This document shows, in pieces, positions 34,230 through 47,136 of a stretch of DNA of 64,000 nucleotides (position 1 is the first letter of the stretch; each line of letters begins with the position of its first letter). The notes beneath the pieces were generated by a model. The model worked only from the letters and a program-made list of their open reading frames with translations, did no database searches and was not told the origin of the DNA. The translations under genes and the position numbers were made by a program. Source of the DNA: Chamaelirium japonicum (Eukaryota > Streptophyta > Magnoliopsida > Liliales > Melanthiaceae); assembly GCA_947650365.1 (NCBI GenBank), contig OX393551.1, forward strand, positions 3,058,001-3,122,000, written 5' to 3'.

Positions 34230-36177
34230 TGTTGGAATTGGATCCGTGTATCAGAGTCGCAACGGAAGCAAAAGAAAGATCCGAAGATCATACGGTGTAT
34301 GTTTCATTACAATTCGTGACATAAAACAATCTACATGCAAATCTACGATCTTAACATATGTGCGGACACCCTAGAGGCATACTACGATCTACGGAAGACA
34401 TGAATGCATCTACTTAGGTGTTTAGTTTCATCATACCTTATGGATTTATGATCCGGAGAATTTGGAATGATGAAGAACCGCACTTGAATCGCAAGGGAAA
34501 CTGTCGGATAGCACCTTGTCCTTTGCGAATTGAAACTCGAAATCCCGTCTCTGAGTGCAGGGATTTCGAGCCGATGGAGGAATCTGTTGCTAAGACGATG
34601 GTGAGCCACGTGATTTTCTCCTCCTCTTTCTCCTTTCTTCCTTCTCCTTCCTTCCTCTTCCTTCTCCCTTCTTCTTCCTCTCTTTTCCTTGGCCGAAACC
34701 ACAAAGGAGGAGACTAGGGGTCGGATTTTTGGAGGGGAGGGAGTAGAACCATAGGGCCGGCCCTCCCCCCCCTATTTCCTTTATAGGGCCGGTTTCCCAT
34801 GGCTACAAGGAGCCTAGGGCCGACCCCTAGGTGGATAGGGATGAGGGGGGGTCGGATTTAGGTCTCCCGGGTGTCTATCGTGAAGTCCGGACGAAAACGC
34901 CCTTCACGAAAAGCGGAAAACTGAAAAAGAGACTGAGTGAGGTGCGCTACTCGGAATTGAGTTCTGTCAGCGCCTATGAGCTCCTGGAATTATTCCGCTC
35001 ATTTTAAGATCCATATTCAATATGTTCTGAGCTATATTTCAGTATTTACCAAAATACCCCTACGGCCCGTAACACACGTGAATTAGGTTCTTAGGCTCCG
35101 GGCTTACGCTCCATCGTGCTACTTCGTATCCAACGTATCCAACTAGGTCGGGGAACAATTTCTATACGCAACGACAGGGTGGAACCTTCAGGGTTCGGGA
35201 TCTCTAGCTCCAACTGGATCCCTGATTAACTGTTCCAGTGACACACCGAAAGTTCCGTTAATCAGCCCTAATCTGATTAACCCGCGTAGCCACCCAGAGT
35301 GCGCCGCGAGTTGAAATCTAGTGATCCTAAACTTATATTACTCCCTCGTAACCCTGTTCTTTACTATACTCCGATAATCCTTAGTCCCTCCTATTACTGG
35401 TGTCATGATACGACTCGGGCGGTGGGGAGCACCGTCAGATCCCGATCGATCATCTGACTAGGGTTTGATGACTTGTCATCTATAAACCACACACCTTCCG
35501 GTGCTATGCCTAGCATCCGGAACATCGTCAGTCAAACTGACAACCACCAGGCCTGGGTTAACTATGTGGACAAATTGACTCATCAAACCGCACCCATCCA
35601 ACACTGGATGTCGGATAACCTGTAGGGATTACATGTCACTCAAGCGCCAGCCGGGTAACCCAACGTACCGTGGTATTGGACTATGGAAGGCCCGCACACG
35701 TTGGCACATCAAAGCACCACACAACTGGTTAGCCCAGTGAACATGGTCCCTCAGCGTTAAGGACAGATTATCTATAGTAGTAAGATAGTTTATGCACCAG
35801 TTTCTGAATCACTGAACTATGCATCGTCTTGGTTCCTGTTCAACACGATCATCGTGCTTGGTCAGGTGAATGGGAATCCCACGTTCCCGTGGTAGAGACT
35901 TCACCACATCCTCTACCTGCCAACAGCTTGTTCTCGGTGAAGCGATCGGCATCACCTAAGCTGTGAACTAGTTCTAGGTCTACACAGAACTGGTCCACTG
36001 GGTCTCCCAAGCATGGATCCTCCATGCGCCTCAGTAGCCTACTGTGTTCCCTAGGGTCCTTTTATTATATGAGAATTATCATATACCATAGTAGTATTCT
36101 AATTAAAGCAATAACCAAAGTCATCTTTATTAATGTTAATACAGAAAATCCACGCTAAGGACACACGAGCTACAACA
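34230..36177 (-). repeat. 3' LTR of the copia element
   Basis: 1,948 bp. A possible - strand TATA box (TATAAA) is at 34780-34785. A long pyrimidine-rich tract (purine-rich on the element's sense strand) lies at 34610-34690. Short open frames here have no recognisable product. Confidence 0.93.
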
Positions 36178-36190
36178 ATCTCCCACTGGG
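36178..36190 (-). other. Polypurine tract of the copia element
   Basis: On the - strand CCCAGTGGGAGAT borders the 3' LTR, the usual form in plant copia elements. Confidence 0.75.
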
Positions 36191-36191
36191 C

Positions 36192-39100
36192 CTAGCAGGG
36201 AACAACAGTCTTAACTCCCATGGCATCCACGTGCTTCTCAAAAGCCTTGGTCGGTAACGCCTTTGTGAAAGGGTCCGCCATGTTATCTGCAGACGCCACC
36301 TGAGTCACTGCAACCTCCCCTCGCTTCTGCAAGTCCCGGATAATGTAGTATTTTTGCTCGATATGCTTGCTCTTCTGGTGATATATATCTTGGCTCCTTG
36401 GATTATGCTACCGCTCCACTATTGTCACAGTAAAGGACAATAGGATCTTGAGCTCCCGGTACGCATCCTAAGTCCGTGAGGAAGTTCTTGAGCCACACCG
36501 CCTCCTTAGCTGCTTCGCACGCTGCAACGTACTCAGCCTCTATCGTCGAATCCGCGATGCATCCCTGCTTCACGCTCCTCCAACTGACAGCTCCTCCTCC
36601 AAATGAAAACACAAACCCTGATGTCGATCTCCTGATTTCCGGATCTGACGCATAATTAGAATCCGTATATCCAATCGGCATCAGTTCCCATAAAGAGTAA
36701 ACTAACTCATAATCTCTCGTCCTATGAAGATACTTGAGTATACTTTTCACAGTAGTCAAGTGCCCTGGACCAGGATTTGACTGATACCTGCCCATTATGC
36801 CTACTGCATAGCATATATCTGGTCTTGTGCACTACATGGCATACATCAGACTCCCTACAGCCAAAGCATAAGGTATCTTCTGCATCTCTGCCCTCTCCTC
36901 AGGAGTCTTAGGACCCTGATCCTTGGACAATTTCATTCCATGTCTGAATGGAACTAGTCCCTTCTTGGAGTTATGCATACTGAATCTGACCAAGATAGTA
37001 TCTATGTAGGCTGACTGTGACAGCGAGATAATCTTGTTCTGGCGATCTCTAGTTACCTTGATCCCCAGAACATAACTCGCTTCACCCAGGTCTTTAATGT
37101 CAAATTGAGAAGATAACCGCACCTTCACTGTAGACAACGTTCCAACATCGTTTCCGATGAGCAGGATATCGTCTACGTAAAGCACGAGAAAAACTACTGC
37201 AGTCTTATCGCTCCTTTTATAAACATATGGTTCATCCACGTTTAGTTCAAATCCATAAGACTGGATAGCCTGATCAAAATGCATGTTCCAACTTCTGGAT
37301 GCTTGCTTCAGTCCATAAATGGACCTTTGCAACTTGCACACCAGACCTTCTTGACCTTTTGCGACAAAGCCTGGAGGCTGAGACATGTAGATGTCTTCTT
37401 CCAAATCCCCGTTGAGGAATGCGGTCTTGACGTCCATTTGCCAGATCTCCCAATCATAATGGGCTGCAATGGACAAGAGGATCCGGATAGACTTAAGCAT
37501 AGCCACTGGCGAAAAGGTTTCGTCATAGTCGATCCCTTCTCGCTGGGTATAACCCTTAGCGACTAGTCTAGCTTTGTAAGTCTCAACGGTACCATCCGGA
37601 CTTCTTTTCCTTTTGTACACCCAATAAATTCATCCGATAGGTATTCGCCTCCTCGATCCGATCGAAGAGACTTGATACTTTTACCCGTCTGCTTTTCTGC
37701 TTCAGCTCTGAACTTCTTGAACTTATCAAAGGATTCAGACTTCCGCCGTATTAGGTATATGTATCCAAACCTCGAGTGATCATCCGTGAAGGTGATGAAA
37801 TACTCGAAGCCCCCTATAGCACGGACACTTATGGGCCCACATACATCAGTGTGTACCAAATCCAACACCTCCTTAGATCTGCTACCTTTGGCTCGAAAAG
37901 ATCTTTTAGTCATCTTGCCTTCCAGGTAAGACTCACACGTCGGTAGGCTTTCTGAAATATCTGGACTTAAGAGTCCTACCTTAACCAACCTGTGAATCCT
38001 GTCTGAGGCTATGTGTCCAAGCCTTAGATGCCAAAGTAGTGTTGGATTATCTAAGGGATTTTTTCTTTTAGATAAATTAATCACACAAGCTTCAGTTATG
38101 TTATCCTGCTTATGATTGGAGTTAATTACATAGAGACCATTCTGTATCTTTCCCTTACAAACAAAGGAACCATTCAATTTAATTGACACACCAGAAGCAT
38201 CAAATAAAACTGAAAAACCTTTATTATTCAATAAGAAAATAGAAATTAAATTACGTCTCAAGGACGGTACATAAAGTATGTCTCTAAGTAATAAACTTCT
38301 TCCATCAAGGAACTGCAAGATGATATCTCTCCTTCACCCAGTTTTCTTGTCTCCTTGAACCCCTGCAAATTATTGCAAGCATGGTTAGTGGAACCAGAAT
38401 CCACAATCCATGAAACTAGAGAACAGCTGGATGTTACAAGGGATTCCACTATGTGGATTTGAGATATACCTGTCTCAACCTTCTTGGGAGCCATGCGGCA
38501 GTCGCCCTTCCAGTGCCCCTTCATGCCGCATCGGAAACATTTTCTTTTGGGCTTCGCCGGACCATTCTGCTTGGGAACCTGCAACTGCACCTGGCCCATC
38601 TTCACGGGCTTCTTAGACTTTCTTTTCTGAAACTTGCCCTTGGCTTTCAGAGAAGAATTCCGCTCTACGTTCAGGGATTGGGCTCCAGCCTTCATCCCAT
38701 CCTCTGCCGCCTAGAGTGCCGCTAGGAGCTCTGCGTTAGATATCTCCAACCGGTTAAGGTTGAAGTTGGTAACGAAGCCCTCAAACGCTCCTGACAGAGA
38801 TGCAAGGAAAATATCGGTCTGGATCTCTGCATCCAAGATGACATCGAATGAACCAAGCTTGTTCACATAGCCAAACAATTTCAGCATATGATCCCAAACT
38901 AAAGTCCCCTCTGCCATCTTCGTGGACACCAATTTCTTGATGGTCAGGTAACGAGTTACCCGACTACGACCCTCGAATATTTCCTTTAGGTAGAGCATCA
39001 TGTCTGAAGCAAAGGCCATGTCTTCGACTTGCTTCTGAAGGACGATCTGCAAGGATGCCACTATGTAGCACTTGCACATCTCATCAGTATCTAGCCAGTC

Positions 39101-39286
39101 TTTCCATTCCTTTAACTGGGCCTCAGTTGCACTTGGTCCCGGCATGGCCGGTTGAGGGGTACTTATGGCAATTGTGTGTTTGCCAACCCTTAGGACGAGC
39201 ATTAGATTGCGCTTCCAGTCCTCGTAGTTTGGTCCCGTAAGTTTGTTATTAGTAAGTATGGATGTAAAGGGGTCGAGCTTGGTCAT
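36192..39286 (-). pseudogene. gag-pol: Copia gag-pol, broken by stops, frameshifts and an internal deletion
   Basis: On the - strand: ATG at 39286, Gag (KLTGPNYEDWKRNL), a nonsense TAG at 38711-38713, CX2CX4HX4C knuckle (CFRCGMKGHWKGDC), protease DSGST, a frameshift near 38320, GAG-pre-integrase (LWHLRLGH) and the first two acidic residues of integrase. The frame of integrase (…YLSDEFIG) then runs directly into the middle of RT (YKRKRSPDG…) near 37624, so the end of integrase and the start of RT are deleted. RT with YVDD, a TAG at 36832-36834 and RNase H follow; a frameshift near 36404 precedes the last 70 residues, ending at TAG 36192-36194. None of this can encode a complete polyprotein. 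Confidence 0.93.
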
Positions 39287-41205
39287 GATTTCTGTAAACA
39301 ATGGTTTAAAGCAATAGTTAAGGTCTACTACAATCTATTTCATGGAATTTAGAAATAGATAATATCTACTCCAGCCGCTATGTCTTCACCACCTCAAGTG
39401 GAGACATCCAGGAATCTAAATTCCCTGGGCTCGAGCACTGAGGCTATCGGCCCTGAATTGGAGACAGCATCTCGGTGAGAGCATGCAACCGCTTCTACCA
39501 ACGGGGTTTTTATGACCCAGTCTTCATCAGAATTACCCACAGTAAACTGAAAGACCTCCCAGTCTCTTTTTGGCCAGTTTTATGTGACCCGCGTGTGCAG
39601 CAACAGCTTCCCACAAATCTAGGTGGTGTCGGCAGGGGGGTTCATAGGCTCCCGCGGTGCAGGATAAAACCGTCACCCACTGCCACCGGCATCCTCCATG
39701 TCCCGAAGGAAACCACTAGGCGAACCAGCATGGAAGGAAACACAACTCTCACCCGATGGGAATATCGAACTGCGTACCTCCCACCCAGACCCTTAGCCGG
39801 TTGATTGTGGAGGCCAGGGGCTCCCCTTTGGAGGGAACCTCTTACACATCCCTTCTTTATGAGGTTTTATGCATATCTAGAATGGTCATGACCTCCTAGA
39901 CATAGACCCTGGTCTATCGTGCTCCCACTAGGATTACAAACCCTCCCGCAAAATATTAGTATCCTTGGAAAATATCATAGTCCCTACCTTGAATACTCAG
40001 ATTTCGCGTTTCTTGCAAGGATCACATTACATAGATTCCAAGGATCCCGATACTTTACTAGTTTGTCCATAATCCTAAGATCTGGAGTCTAGCCTAAGGT
40101 CAACATGGAAAGGACTCCCACTACGATGACGTCTCGTTCACAATTTGATGCCTGATGTCATAGTAGACCTCATCTCATTACAGGTTTCGAAGCTGGCCAA
40201 ATAGGGACATCTGACAACCTCCGCCGGACCTCAACCTAATAGTGGCATAACCAAATCGTGATGAGTTCATACTACCATCAAACGTCATCTAGAAACGAGT
40301 ATCACACAGTGAAATCCTAACCTAACTTGGTTGCTAGGACCACGTGGGGAAAGGGCATCCCACTAGGGTTATCATACTTCTTATGGAGACATTAGTTAAT
40401 TATCTCTAAATAAATCTAACACTGCGTCTATCTCGGTGCACAGTACTTGGCTACCTGAACTACCACGAGGGCGGTTACCGCCTTTCCTTTTAGCTAGCCA
40501 CCGGATTCGCACGTGTTAGAAGCATATATAGACACCGATGAATCCATAATTTTAGTACTAACCCTAAGCCTGATCTAGAACAAACTCACAAGCAAAAATG
40601 ATAATCACATTATCATCGGGGTTCTCTAAATACTGAATAAAGAGAAACAACAGAGAAAGCATCCAAACTGAATCAAGTCAAGGGTCCGACCCCTGAACCT
40701 GAATAGCATAGCCAAGATATCCTGCTCTTCCGTTCTGCACGATCTCTGACGACGATCCCCATCATCGCCAACGTGCACGCTTTCGCCGGGTCTTTGCACG
40801 CCATGGTACCGCTTGCCCGAACCGTGGATGTAGCATCATCTCCTTCTTCCTGTGATCGAAAAACTAACACACTCCGAGCAAATGCTCGTTCATGTACAAT
40901 TTTGCTAGAAAGTAAAGAAGACAATCCTAGAAACATAGCTAGGGAACCGAGGATGGTCAACCCCCACCCTCGCCCATCTAGAGCCTTACAATCCACAATA
41001 ATAATCAATGCAAAATAAAATCCGGGGTCCGACCCCCGGATGCATGCAATCACATATTACTATTTTTCAGCGCGGCACCTGCAAAAAAACGATACATAGC
41101 ACAATCCATATGCATGATCTACGCCGAACCCCGACGAAAACATATGCCATCATATATTCATATGATATTTTCACGAATTCATGCATGAAACATACACCAA
41201 AGCGT
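39287..41205 (-). other. Copia 5' leader, ~1.9 kb, no supported gene
   Basis: Untranslated region between primer site and gag. A 126-codon frame on the - strand (41053-40673) has a hydrophobic middle but no recognisable family and no support beyond being open. Confidence 0.7.
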
Positions 41206-41217
41206 GCTCTGATACCA
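41206..41217 (-). other. Primer-binding site of the copia element
   Basis: On the - strand TGGTATCAGAGC, two bases after the LTR end, complementary to the 3' end of initiator-Met tRNA. Confidence 0.88.
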
Positions 41218-41219
41218 AT

Positions 41220-43171
41220 TGTTGGAATTGGATCCGTGTATCAGAGTCGCAGCGGAAGCAAAAGAAAGATCCGAAGATCATACGGTGTATGTTTCATTAC
41301 AATTTGTGACATAAAACTATATACATGCAAATCTACGATCTTAGCATATGTGCGGACACCCTAGAGGCATACTACGATCTACGGAAGACATGAATGCATC
41401 TACTTAGGTGTTAAGTTTCATCATACCTTATGGATCTATGATCCGGAGAATTCAAAACGATGAAGAACCGCACTTAAATCGCAAGGGAAACTGTCGGATA
41501 GCACCTTGTTCTTTGCGAATTGAAGAATCCTCGAATCCCGTCTCCGAGTGCAAGGATTTCGAGCCGACAGAGGAATCCGTTACGAAGACGATGGCGAGCC
41601 GCGTGATTTTCTCCTCCTCTTTCTCCTTTCTTCCTTCTCATTCCTTCCTCTTCCTTCTCCCTTCTTCTTCCTCTCTTTTCCTTGGCCGAAACCACAAAGG
41701 AGGAGACTAGGGGTTGGATTTTTGGAGGGGAGGGAGTAGAACCATAGGGCCGGCCCTCCCCCCCCTATTTCCTTTATAGGACCGGTCTCCCATGGCTACA
41801 AGGAGCCTAGGGCCGACCCCTAGGTGGATAGGGATGAGGGGGGGTCAAATTTAGGTCTCTCGGGTGTCTATCGTGAAGTCCGGACGAAAACGCCCTTCAC
41901 GAAAAGCGGAAAACTGAAAGAGAAACTGAGTAAGGTGCGCTACTCGGAATCGAGTTCCGTCAGCGCCTATGAGCTCCTGGAATTATTCTGCTTATTTTAA
42001 GATCCATATTCAATATGTTCTGAGCCATATTTCAGTATTTACCAAAATACCCCTACGGCCCGTAACACACGTGAATTAGGTTCTTAGGCTCCGGGCTTAC
42101 GCTCCATCGCGCTACTTCGCATCGAACGTATCCAACTTGGTCGGGGACCAATTCCTATACGCAATGACAGGGTTGAACCTTCAGGGTTCGGGATCTCAAG
42201 CTCCAACCAGATCCCTGATTAACTGTTCCGGTGACACACCGAAAGTTCCGTTAATCAGCCCTAATCCGATTAACCCGCGTAGCCACCCAGAGTGCGACGC
42301 GAGTTGAACTCTAGTGATCCTAAACTTATGTTACTCCCTCGTAATCCTGTTCTCTACTATACTCCGATAATCCTTAGTCCCTCCTATTACTGGTGCCATG
42401 ATACGACTCGGGCGGTGGGGAGCACCGTCAGATCCCGATCGATCATCTGACTAGGGTTTGATGACTTGTCATCTATAACACCACACACCTTCCGGTGCTA
42501 TGCCTAGCATCTGGAACATCGTCAGTCATACTGATAACCACCAGGCCTGGGTTAACTGTGTGGACAGATTGACTCATCAAACCGCACCCATCCAATACTG
42601 GATGTCGGATAACCTGTAGGGATTACATGTCACTCAAGCGCCAGCCGGGTAACCCAATGTACCGTGGTATTGGATTATGGAAGTCCCGCACACGTTGGCA
42701 CATCAAAGCACCACACAACTGGTTGGCCCAGTGAACATGGTCCCTCAGGGTTAAGGACATATTATCTATAGCAGTAAGACAGTTTATGCACTAGTGTCTA
42801 AATCACTTAACTATGCACCGTCTTGGTTCCTGTTCAACACGATCATCGTGCTTGGTCAGGTGAATGGGAATCCCACGTTCCCGTGGTGGAGACTTCACCA
42901 CATCCTCTACCTGCCAACAGCTTGTTCTCGGTGAAGCGACCGGCAACACCTAAGCTGTGAACTAGTTCTAGGTCTACACAGAACTGGTCCACTGGGTCTC
43001 CCAAGCATGGATCCTCCATGCGCCTCAATGGCCTACTGTGTTCCGTAGGGTCCTTTTATTATATGAGAATTATCATATATCATAGTAGTATTCTAATTAA
43101 AGCAATAACCAAAGTCATCTTTATTAATGTTAATACAGAAAATCCACGCTAAGGACACACGAGCTACAACA
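41220..43171 (-). repeat. 5' LTR of the copia element
   Basis: 1,952 bp; duplicated with the rest of the unit at 47137-49088. Confidence 0.93.
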
Positions 43172-43591
43172 ATTTATAGAGAAATTTTGGGGTAAAGGGC
43201 GGTTTTTGCTGTAGTATCTGGGGATCCTCCAGGCAGGGCTTGTGGGTCCTGCTGCTGTCTTCGGGGGATTCCACAGGAAGTGCCGGTGGGTCCCGCAGAA
43301 GTCTTTGTGGGCTCACCAGGCAGGGTCGGTGGGTCCCGCGGTAGTCTTCGTGGGCCCACCAGGCAGGGTCAGTGGGTCCCGTGGTAGTCTTCGTGGGACC
43401 ACCAGGCAGGGCCGGTGGGTCCTGCGGTAGTCTTTGTGGGCCCACCAGGCAGGGCCGGTGGGTCATGCGGTAGTCTTTGTGGGCCCACCAGGCAAGGTCG
43501 GCGGGTCCCGCGGTAGTCTTTGTGGGTCCACCAGGTAGGGCCGGTGGGTTCCACGGTAGTTGGTAGACTTCTGCCAAAATTTGCACCCACA
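43172..43591 (-). repeat. Element D 3' LTR, left-hand (U3) part
   Basis: On the - strand it begins TGTGGGTGC at 43591 and contains about eight 43-bp units (43215-43570). It stops in the TATA box where copia is inserted. It includes the right copy of ATTTA (43172-43176). Confidence 0.9.
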
Positions 43592-45037
43592 GTTACCCCC
43601 TCCAAGTTAGCTAGAGGCCAACCTGGCTGGCTTGGATTCGTGGTGCAAAAAACTATCAACCCCTGTCAAAAACACGAAAAAAGCTTGCCAAGTGTCAGCG
43701 TCAAAAAAGGACTGATCGGTCAATTTTGACCGATCGGTCGAACTTGACCGATCGGTCAAAGTTGACCGATCGATCGAACTTGACCGATCGATCAAAGTTG
43801 ATCGATCGGTTGATTTCAACCGATCGGGGTCGAAGTGATCGGTCAAAAAACACCATTTTTTGACCGATCCAGTAGAATTTTGACCGATCGGTTGAACTTG
43901 ACCGATCGGTCAAAGTTGACCGATCGGTTAAGTTCAACCGGTCGAGGTTGAAGGGATTGGTCAAAAGCAAAGTTTTTTGCCCGATCCAGTAGAAAATCGA
44001 CCGATCGGTTGAATTTGACCAATCGGTTAAATTCAACCGATCGAGGTTGAAGGGATCGGGCTAAAAGCCAAGTTTTTTGCCCGATCCAGTAGAAAATCAA
44101 CCGATCGGTTGAATTTGACCGATCGATCAAGGTTGTCCGATCGATTAAATTCAACCGGTCAAGGTTGAAGGGATCGGGCAAAAAGCTAAGTTTTTTGCCC
44201 GATCTAGTGAAAAATTGACCGATCAGTTAAATTTGACCGATCGGTCAAGGTTGACCGATCGGTTATATTCAACCGGTCAAGGTTGAAGGGATCGGGCAAA
44301 AAACTAAGTTTTTTGCCCGATCCAGTGGAAAATCGACCGATCGGTTGAATTTGTCCGATCGATCAAGGTTGACCGATCGGTTAAATTCAACCGGTCGATG
44401 TTGAAGGGATCGGGCAAAAAACTAAGTTTTTTGCCCGATCTAGTAGAAAATCGACCGATCGGTTGAATTTGACCGATCGGTCATGTTAGACCGATCGGTT
44501 AAATTCAACCGGTCAAGGTTGAAGGGATCGGGCAAAAAGCCAAGTTTTTTGCCCGATCCAGTAGAAAATCGTCCGATCGGTTGAATTTGACCGATCGGTT
44601 GAATTTGACCGATCGATCATGTTTGACCGATCGGTTAAATTCAACCGGTTGAGGTTGAAGGGATCAGGTAAAAAGCCAATTTTTGCCCGATCCTGTAGAA
44701 AATCGACCGATCGGTTGAATTTGATCGATCGGTCATGTTTTACCGATCAGTTAAATTCAATCGGTCGAGGTGATTGAGCAAAAGTACCTGTTTTTTGCCC
44801 AATCCTTCGGTAAATTATCCGATCGTCTGCCTGTCGAAAGGGTAAAGTCTTCAAACGGCAATTTGAAGTAGAATCTTCTGTTTGCACCGGTGGTCCATTT
44901 GGACCGGTGAGTCTTCTGAACCGGTGGTCCGAATAGACCGGCGGTTCGCCTGGACCGATGGTCAAGCCGATTCGACGCTTCGTCTGGTCCCGAAGGTTCG
45001 CCTGGTTCTGCGCTTGCTACGGATTGACGCCATGTGT
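43592..45037 (-). mobile_element. Element D internal sequence: polypurine tract, hairpin array, array-distal region
   Basis: On the - strand CTTGGAGGGGGTAAC (43606-43592) precedes the LTR. The array fills about 43711-44790; beyond it are the CCGGT repeats (44880-44960) and a region like that upstream of the antisense genes of A, C and E (GTAGCAAGCGC...). It ends at 45037 where the duplication junction lies, so D's antisense gene, pol and gag are not in the window. Confidence 0.88.
43711..44790 (-). repeat. Hairpin array of element D, copy 1
   Basis: About nine units of roughly 115-120 bp. The best hairpin, 44290-44324, has perfect 17-bp arms GGATCGGGCAAAAAACT and AGTTTTTTGCCCGATCC with a single base between. 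GATCGGTC palindromes lie between the hairpins. Confidence 0.92.
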
Positions 45038-45203
45038 CCTCAGTTGCACTTGGTCCCGGCATGGCCGGTTGAGGGGTACTTATGGTAATTGTGTGTTTGC
45101 CAACCCTTAGGACGAGCATTAGATTGCGCTTCCAGTCCTCGTAGTTTGGTCCCGTAAGTTTGTTATTATTAAGTATGGATGTAAATGGGTCGAGCTTGGT
45201 CAT
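45038..45203 (-). pseudogene. gag: Copia gag fragment (first 55 codons) at the duplication junction
   Basis: ATG at 45203; the frame matches copia Gag until 45038 and then runs into D-derived sequence. Confidence 0.85.
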
Positions 45204-47136
45204 GATTTCTGTAAACAATGGTTTAAAGCAATAGTTAAGGTCTACTACAATCTATTTCATGGAATTTAGAAATAGATAATATCTACTCCAGCCGCTATGT
45301 CTTCACCACCTCAAGTGGAGACATCCAGGAATCTAAATTCCCTGGGCTCGAGCACTGAGGCTATCGGCCCTGAATTGGAGACAGCATCTCGGTGAGAGCA
45401 TGCAACCGCTTCTACCAACGGGGTTTTTATGATCCAGTCTTCATCAGAATTACCCACGGTAAACTGAAAGACCTCCCAGTCTCTTTTTGGCCAGTTTTAT
45501 GTGACCCGCCTGCGCAGCAACAGCTTCCCACAAATCTAGGTGGTATCGGCAGGGGGGTTCATAGGCTCCCGCGGTGCAGGATAAAACCGTCACCCACTGC
45601 CACCAGCATCCTCCATGTCCCGAAGGAAACCACTAGGCGAACCAGCATGGAAGGAAACACAACTCTCACCTGATGGGAATATCGAACTGCGTACCTCCCA
45701 CCCAGACCCTTAGCCGGTTGATTGTGGAGGCCAGGGGCTCCCCTTTAGAGGGAACCTCTTACACATCCCTTCTTTATGAGGTTTTATGCATATCTAGAAT
45801 GGTCATGACCTCCTAGACATAGACCCTGGTCTATCGTGCTCCCACTAGGATTACAAACCCTCCCGCAAAATATTAGTATCCTTGGAAAATATCATAGTCC
45901 CTACCTTGAATACTCAGATTTCGCGTTTCTTGCAAGGATCACATTACATAGATTCCAAGGATCCCGATACTTTACTAGTTTGTCCATAATCCTAAGATCT
46001 GGAGTCTAGCCTAAGGTCAACATGGAAAGGACTCCCACTACGATGACGTCTCGTTCACAATTTGATGCCTGATGTCATAGTAGACCTCATCTCATTACAG
46101 GTTTCGAAGCTGGCCAAATAGGGACATCTGACAACCTCCGCCGGACCTCAACCTAATAGTGGCATAACCAAATCGTGATGAGTTCATACTACCATCAAAC
46201 GTCATCTAGAAACGAGTATCACACAGTGAAATCCTAACCTAACTTGGTTGCTAGGACCACGTGGGGAAAGGGCATCCCACTAGGGTTATCATACTTCTTA
46301 TGGAGACATTAGTTAATTATCTCTAAATAAATCTAACACTGCGTCTATCTCGGTGCACAGTACTTGCCTACCTGAACTACCACGAGGGCGGTTACCGCCT
46401 TTCCTTTTAGCTAGCCATCTGATTCGCACGTGTTAGAAGCATATATAGACACCGATGAATCCATAATTTTAGTACTAACCCTAAGCCTGATCTAGAACAA
46501 ACTCACAAGCAAAAATGATAATCACATTATCATCGGGGTTCTCTAAATACTGAATAAAGAGAAACAACAGAGAAAGCATCCAAACTGAATCAAGTCCAGG
46601 GTCCGACCCCTGAACCTGAATAGCATAGCCAAGATATCCTGCTCTTCCGTTCTGCACGATCTCTGACGACGATCCCCATCATCGCCAACGTGCACGCTTT
46701 CGCCGGGTCTTTGCACGCCATGGTACCGCTTGCCCGAACCGTGGATGTAGCATCATCTCCTTCTTCCTGTGACCAAAAAACTAACACGCTCCGAGCAAAT
46801 GCTCGTTCATGTACAATTTTGCTAGAAAGTAAAGAAGACAATCCTAGAAACATAGCTAGGGAACCGAGGATGGTCAACCCCCACCCTCGCCCATCTAGAG
46901 CCTTACAATCCACAATAATAATCAATGCAAAATAAAATCCGGGGTCCGACCCCCGGATGCATGCAATCACATATTACTATTTTTCAGCGCGGCACCTGCA
47001 AAAAAACGATACATAGCACAATCCATATGCATGATCTATGCCGAACCCCGACGAAAACATATGCCATCATATATTCACATGATATTTTCACGAATTCATG
47101 CATGAAACATACACCAAAGCGTGCTCTGATACCAAT

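Larger units (their letters stand above)
34230..43171 (-). mobile_element. Ty1/copia retrotransposon, full-length but defective
   Basis: Two LTRs of 1,948 and 1,952 bp (TGTTG...CAACA), primer site TGGTATCAGAGC, a purine-rich tract by the 3' LTR and the 5-bp duplication ATTTA. Gene order on the - strand is gag, protease, integrase, RT, RNase H. The two LTRs differ at about a dozen positions in the first 265 bp, so it is clearly older than C and E. Confidence 0.94.
39121..45037. repeat. Tandem duplication, copy 1 (5,917 bp)
   Basis: From CCTCAGTTGC at 39121 the sequence recurs at 45038 with a constant offset of 5917 through the copia LTR. It comprises the first part of copia gag, its leader, primer site and 5' LTR, part of D's 3' LTR, D's hairpin array and 240 bp beyond. 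The copies differ by roughly 1% by eye. Confidence 0.93.

Noticed and set aside
34400-34720. Short frames in the copia LTRs rich in Ser, Phe and Leu or in Glu, Lys and Arg
   Set aside because: They lie over a pyrimidine-rich tract and occur in each LTR copy with no recognisable product.
40673-41053. 126-codon frame in the copia leader as an extra gene
   Set aside because: It has hydrophobic stretches but no known family. Its presence in both duplication copies is no evidence because the duplication is too recent.
33825-45037. A solo Tat LTR in minus orientation interrupted by copia
   Set aside because: The polypurine tract, hairpin array and array-distal region continue past 43591 in the right order, so it is the 3' end of a larger element D, not a solo LTR.
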